Shown here: positions 9,035-10,772 of the stretch, piece by piece
Position numbering within the stretch: the first letter of the stretch is position 1
Layout of the letters: every line of letters starts with the position of its first letter
NCBI GenBank assembly: GCA_028704035.1
Contig: JAQVLS010000041.1
Coordinates: 1-10,772 of the forward strand
Length of the DNA: 10,772 nucleotides
From: Desulfotomaculaceae bacterium
GTDB taxonomy: Bacteria; Bacillota; Desulfotomaculia; Desulfotomaculales; Pelotomaculaceae
Direction of reading: 5' to 3'
Notes under the pieces: generated by a model
The model's database searches: none
What the model was told of the DNA's origin: nothing
The model's input: the letters and a program-made list of their open reading frames with translations, nothing else
Position numbers and translations under genes: made by a program

Positions 9035-9236
9035 CCATAAATCCTCCGGCAAATATTGTTATGTATATTATTCCCATTTTCAGGTTTTATATCCCACTTC
9101 TGGCAATCTTGTCGCCTACCACATTTCTTTTATTTCCACCAGCTATTATCAATTGTGCCAGGGTCTTCGCCAAAATGGAAGAAAGCACATGTTTATCATG
9201 ACCAAAATACCTGCGGGTTAATAACGTTTTTTGCGG

Positions 9237-9276
9237 ATAAAACAAAAAGACTGCCGACATTACTTTGTCAACAGCC
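9237..9276 (-). terminator. Intrinsic terminator of yebC
   Basis: On the minus strand, arms GGCTGTTGAC and GTCGGCAGTC (9267-9276 and 9249-9258) form a 10-base stem with three G-U pairs and an 8-base loop, followed at once by TTTTTGTTTT. It starts 31 bases after the yebC stop. It separates yebC from the bofC-ruv unit and cuts across the only open frame in this gap. Confidence 0.75.
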
Positions 9277-9306
9277 TGAATGACGCCCATTAAATTGCTT
9301 GTTTTT

Positions 9307-10038
9307 TTATTCCTCTATTTCAAAATTTGCGTAAACATTCTGCACATCATCGTGGTCCTCCAGCGTTTCCATCAGCCGCATCATCTGTTCGGCTTTTTCT
9401 CCTGCAAGGTTAACTGTTGTCTGCGGCGCCATAGTTACTTCCGCCGACGCGATCTTAACGTCCGCACTTTCCATAGCTTCCCTGACAGACTGGAGGTCAG
9501 CTGGCTCACACACAATTTCGTATAAATCATCCTCAATATTAAAATCCTGTGCTCCCGCATCTATTGCAGCGAGCATAATTTCGTCTTCATCAAGACTATT
9601 ATCAGCCTTTTCGACTATAATAATGCCTTTTTCATTGAACATCCAGGCAACACAGCCGGTTTCCCCCAGGCTTCCCCCGTTTTTTGAAAAGATAAACCTT
9701 ACTTCTCCCGCAGTGCGATTCCGGTTATCGGTCATGATTTCAAGCATAACTGCAACACCGCCCGGGCCGTAGCCTTCGTATATTAATTCCTCATAATTTG
9801 CGCCGCCGGTCTCACCGGCCCCTCTTTGAATAGCGCGCATAATGTTGTCATTGGGAATATTGGCTTCCTTCGCCCGCATAATTGCTGTTTTCAGTCTGGC
9901 GTTGCCCTCCGGGTCAGCGCCTCCCTGGCGTGCCGCAATAATAATTTCTTTAGCCAGGCGGGTAAATATTTTACCCCGCTGCGCGTCAACCTTCGCTTTT
10001 TTACGCTTGATAGTCGCCCACTTTGAATGACCGGACAA
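9307..10038 (-). CDS. yebC: YebC/TACO1-family protein
   Basis: This member of the widespread YebC family was long annotated as a transcriptional regulator; work on some homologues, including mitochondrial TACO1, points to a role in translation at the ribosome. The 243-residue length is normal. The N-terminus SGHSKWATIKRKKAKVDAQR and the signature from YEGYGPGGVAVMLEIMTDN (87-105) into RNRTAGEVR are intact. The start is TTG at 10038, directly after a strong GGAGGGGGGAG (10043-10053); the residues upstream do not resemble the family. It has its own likely promoter (10126-10154) and terminator (9237-9276), so it is probably monocistronic. It diverges from a small plus-strand gene. Confidence 0.96.
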   Translation of the reverse strand: MSGHSKWATIKRKKAKVDAQRGKIFTRLAKEIIIAARQGGADPEGNARLKTAIMRAKEANIPNDNIMRAIQRGAGETGGANYEELIYEGYGPGGVAVMLEIMTDNRNRTAGEVRFIFSKNGGSLGETGCVAWMFNEKGIIIVEKADNSLDEDEIMLAAIDAGAQDFNIEDDLYEIVCEPADLQSVREAMESADVKIASAEVTMAPQTTVNLAGEKAEQMMRLMETLEDHDDVQNVYANFEIEE

Positions 10039-10125
10039 TATGCTCCCCCCTCCGGTAGTAAATGTAACAAATAAAAAAGCGCAAAGCGCCCCGATACCAC
10101 CTAAATACACATAAAACCATAAATT

Positions 10126-10154
10126 ATCTTATCATATAATTTATATTACTGCAA
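10126..10154 (-). promoter_or_regulatory. Candidate sigma-A promoter of yebC
   Basis: On the minus strand TTGCAG (10149-10154), a 17-base AT-rich spacer and TAAGAT (10126-10131) give four of six matches in each box. A start near 10119 would leave a leader of about 80 bases. A perfect TTGACA box at 10174-10179 lies further upstream but has no partner at normal spacing. Confidence 0.45.
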
Positions 10155-10211
10155 TTCAGGATATCTTTGTATTTGTCAACCGAAATATTGGCTACTTTGC
10201 CGAACTAAATG

Positions 10212-10240
10212 TTGACCACCTTGGCGAAAAAAAATATATG
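10212..10240 (+). promoter_or_regulatory. Candidate sigma-A promoter of the small plus-strand gene
   Basis: TTGACC (10212-10217), 17 bases, then TATATG (10235-10240). TATGAT at 10237 is an alternative -10 with a 19-base spacer. Transcription from here would give a leader of roughly 135 bases. The -35 box lies at the start of the second copy of an imperfect tandem repeat. Confidence 0.45.
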
Positions 10241-10307
10241 ATAGTTTACCAGGGATAACAACTAGAGAGTGCTACTTCCTTTCCTGTTCAAGGTGGGTAA
10301 GTCTTTC

Positions 10308-10361
10308 AAGGAGACAAATAATGTCTCTTATAATTATATTTTATACGGATAAAATAATTAT
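10308..10361 (+). promoter_or_regulatory. Two tandem hairpins in the leader of the small gene
   Basis: The first hairpin pairs GAGACA (10311-10316) with TGTCTC (10322-10327), extended by a G-U and an A-T pair. It covers an AAGGAG site at 10308-10313 and the ATG at 10321. The second is a 13-pair, all A-T stem (10330-10344 with 10349-10361, two bases bulged) around the loop ACGG, ending 5 bases before the AAAGGAGG at 10367. Together they could block the first start and present the second. Confidence 0.5.
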
Positions 10362-10383
10362 CAATGAAAGGAGGAATGGGTTA

Positions 10384-10560
10384 ATGAATGAAAAAAACAA
10401 AAAAACCCGTCCCAAAAAATCAGCTAATGATAAATCTTTCGATCCAAACATTGTTGTATCTTCAACTGAATGTACCGGGTTAATACCAAACCCGCCGCTG
10501 TCGGAGGATCAGGCAGAATCATATGCTGAGATCTATGACATTCCGCACCCGGAAGACTAA
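10384..10560 (+). CDS. Small hypothetical protein, basic N-terminus and acidic C-terminus
   Basis: A 58-residue protein that I cannot assign to a named family with confidence. Residues 2-17 are strongly basic (NEKNKKTRPKKSANDK). The middle holds STECTGLIPNPP (about 26-37) with the only cysteine, C29, and the tail is acidic (SEDQAESYAEIYDIPHPED). There is no signal peptide or membrane segment. The ATG at 10384 has a strong AAAGGAGG 9 bases upstream. The frame also opens at an ATG at 10321 with its own AAGGAG, adding 21 hydrophobic residues, but that start lies in a hairpin and its codons are AT-rich, so I prefer the shorter form. It is the only plus-strand gene here, divergent from yebC and convergent with the rRNA operon. 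The clean ribosome-binding site, candidate promoter and shared terminator favour a real gene. Confidence 0.7.
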   Translation: MNEKNKKTRPKKSANDKSFDPNIVVSSTECTGLIPNPPLSEDQAESYAEIYDIPHPED

Positions 10561-10602
10561 GCAGAAATTGTTCCTTAACTCTAGTCTTCTCCAGCCTCAC
10601 AA

Positions 10603-10628
10603 ATGCCTGAACATGCATGTTGAGGTAT
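10603..10628. repeat. Near-perfect palindrome
   Basis: A 26-base near-palindrome is centred on the perfect 12-base AACATGCATGTT (10610-10621). Its outer arms extend to AGG/CCT and beyond, with one G/G mismatch and one G-T pair. It lies 42 bases after the small gene and runs directly into a direct-repeat pair. It may be a protein-binding site or the end of a decayed mobile element. Confidence 0.6.
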
Positions 10629-10663
10629 ATCCCCGATTGAAAAGCTGAGGCATGTCCCCGATT
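10622..10663. repeat. Short direct repeat, two copies
   Basis: GAGGTATATCCCCGATT (10622-10638) and GAGGCATGTCCCCGATT (10647-10663) match at 15 of 17 positions with a 25-base period. The spacing and the tGTCCCC core recall short repeats linked to REP or insertion-sequence remnants in related genomes, but this is a resemblance only. Confidence 0.6.
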
Positions 10664-10670
10664 AAGACAA

Positions 10671-10704
10671 AACCCCCAGGTTGTTGTCAACCGGGGGGTT
10701 TTTT
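10671..10704. terminator. Bidirectional intrinsic terminator between the small gene and 5S rRNA
   Basis: Arms at 10671-10683 and 10688-10700 (AACCCCC... with ...GGGGGTT) form a 13-base GC-rich stem with one mismatch and the loop TTGT. On the plus strand it ends in six T, serving the small gene. On the minus strand it ends in TTTTGTCTT, serving the rRNA operon, whose 5S end lies about 13 bases away. Confidence 0.9.
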
Positions 10705-10713
10705 AAAATAATT

Positions 10714-10772
10714 CTGGCGACGTCCTACTCTCCCAGGGACCGACGTCCCAAGTACCATCGGCTCAGGAGGGC
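10714..10772 (-). rRNA. rrf: 5S ribosomal RNA, 3' half (cut by window edge)
   Basis: Read on the minus strand, the sequence contains GCCGATGGTACTTGGGA and then GGGAGAGTAGGACGTCGCCAG, the typical 3' half of a Firmicutes 5S rRNA including the final stem strand. About 59 of roughly 117 bases are present. The mature 3' end is placed by homology and may be off by one or two bases. Given its position and orientation, the 23S and 16S genes probably lie beyond the right edge, transcribed toward this window. A strong terminator follows. Confidence 0.92.

Larger units (their letters stand above)
10039..10383. promoter_or_regulatory. Divergent intergenic region between yebC and the small plus-strand gene
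   Basis: This 345-base gap is AT-rich and contains no supported gene of its own. It holds the yebC leader and promoter on the minus strand, a plausible plus-strand promoter near 10212-10240, an imperfect 17-base tandem repeat (10188-10204 and 10212-10228, 13 of 17 identical, 24 bases apart), and two hairpins in the leader of the small gene. A separate 8-base inverted repeat, CCACCTTG at 10216-10223 and CAAGGTGG at 10289-10296, may be chance. Confidence 0.6.

Noticed and set aside
9087..9290. A 67-codon open frame on the minus strand between yebC and bofC
   Set aside because: It has no ribosome-binding site, and its first codons lie across the yebC terminator hairpin and T tract. I do not recognise its product as any known family.
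10039..10110. Longer N-terminus for YebC
   Set aside because: The extra residues are coded by the leader with the ribosome-binding site, and the family start SGHSKW follows directly after the TTG at 10038.
10621..10663. CRISPR repeat
   Set aside because: There are only two copies, 8 bases apart, with mismatches, which is too short and too closely spaced for an array.

Overview
The window looks like chromosomal DNA of an endospore-forming, Gram-positive anaerobe of the Clostridia. The Pelotomaculum/Desulfotomaculum group is my best guess, inferred from gene order and protein flavour rather than from any search. The supports are two sporulation-type genes (spoIID/lytB family and a bofC-type gene), strong GGAGG ribosome-binding sites, frequent GTG/TTG starts, and a yebC-bofC-ruvCAB-queA-tgt-yajC-secD order. 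All protein genes except one small gene, and the 5S rRNA, are on the minus strand, so the text below follows transcription from right to left.

Right end (about 10039-10772): the 3' half of a 5S rRNA gene enters from the right edge and ends at a strong, bidirectional hairpin terminator. Convergent to it, on the plus strand, is an unrecognised 58-codon gene with a structured leader. Between that gene and the rRNA terminator lie a near-palindrome and a short direct repeat. The small gene and yebC diverge from a shared intergenic region with one plausible sigma-A-type promoter for each.

Middle (5236-10038): yebC (translation factor/regulator family) has its own promoter and terminator and is probably monocistronic. 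After about 200 bases with no supported gene come a membrane-anchored BofC-type protein, then ruvC, ruvA and ruvB (Holliday junction resolvase and branch-migration motor). ruvC and ruvA overlap by ATGA. A long hairpin lies between bofC and ruvC. queH (epoxyqueuosine reductase) and a small two-helix membrane protein (DUF2905 type) follow, closed by a hairpin that contains the stop codon.

Left (1-5137): a SpoIID/LytB-type exported protein, then queA, tgt and yajC, ended by another hairpin that contains the yajC stop codon, then an HD-domain phosphohydrolase and the first 105 codons of secD.

Functionally the window combines three themes: the last three steps of queuosine tRNA modification (tgt, queA, queH), split by two envelope/sporulation genes; recombination (ruvCAB); and Sec accessory functions (yajC, secD). 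Most of this is ordinary core genome. The least explained parts are the small divergent gene with its leader, the repeats beside the rRNA operon, the hairpin in the ruvC leader, and the HD protein between yajC and secD. I saw no CRISPR array, intact insertion sequence, phage gene or tRNA.
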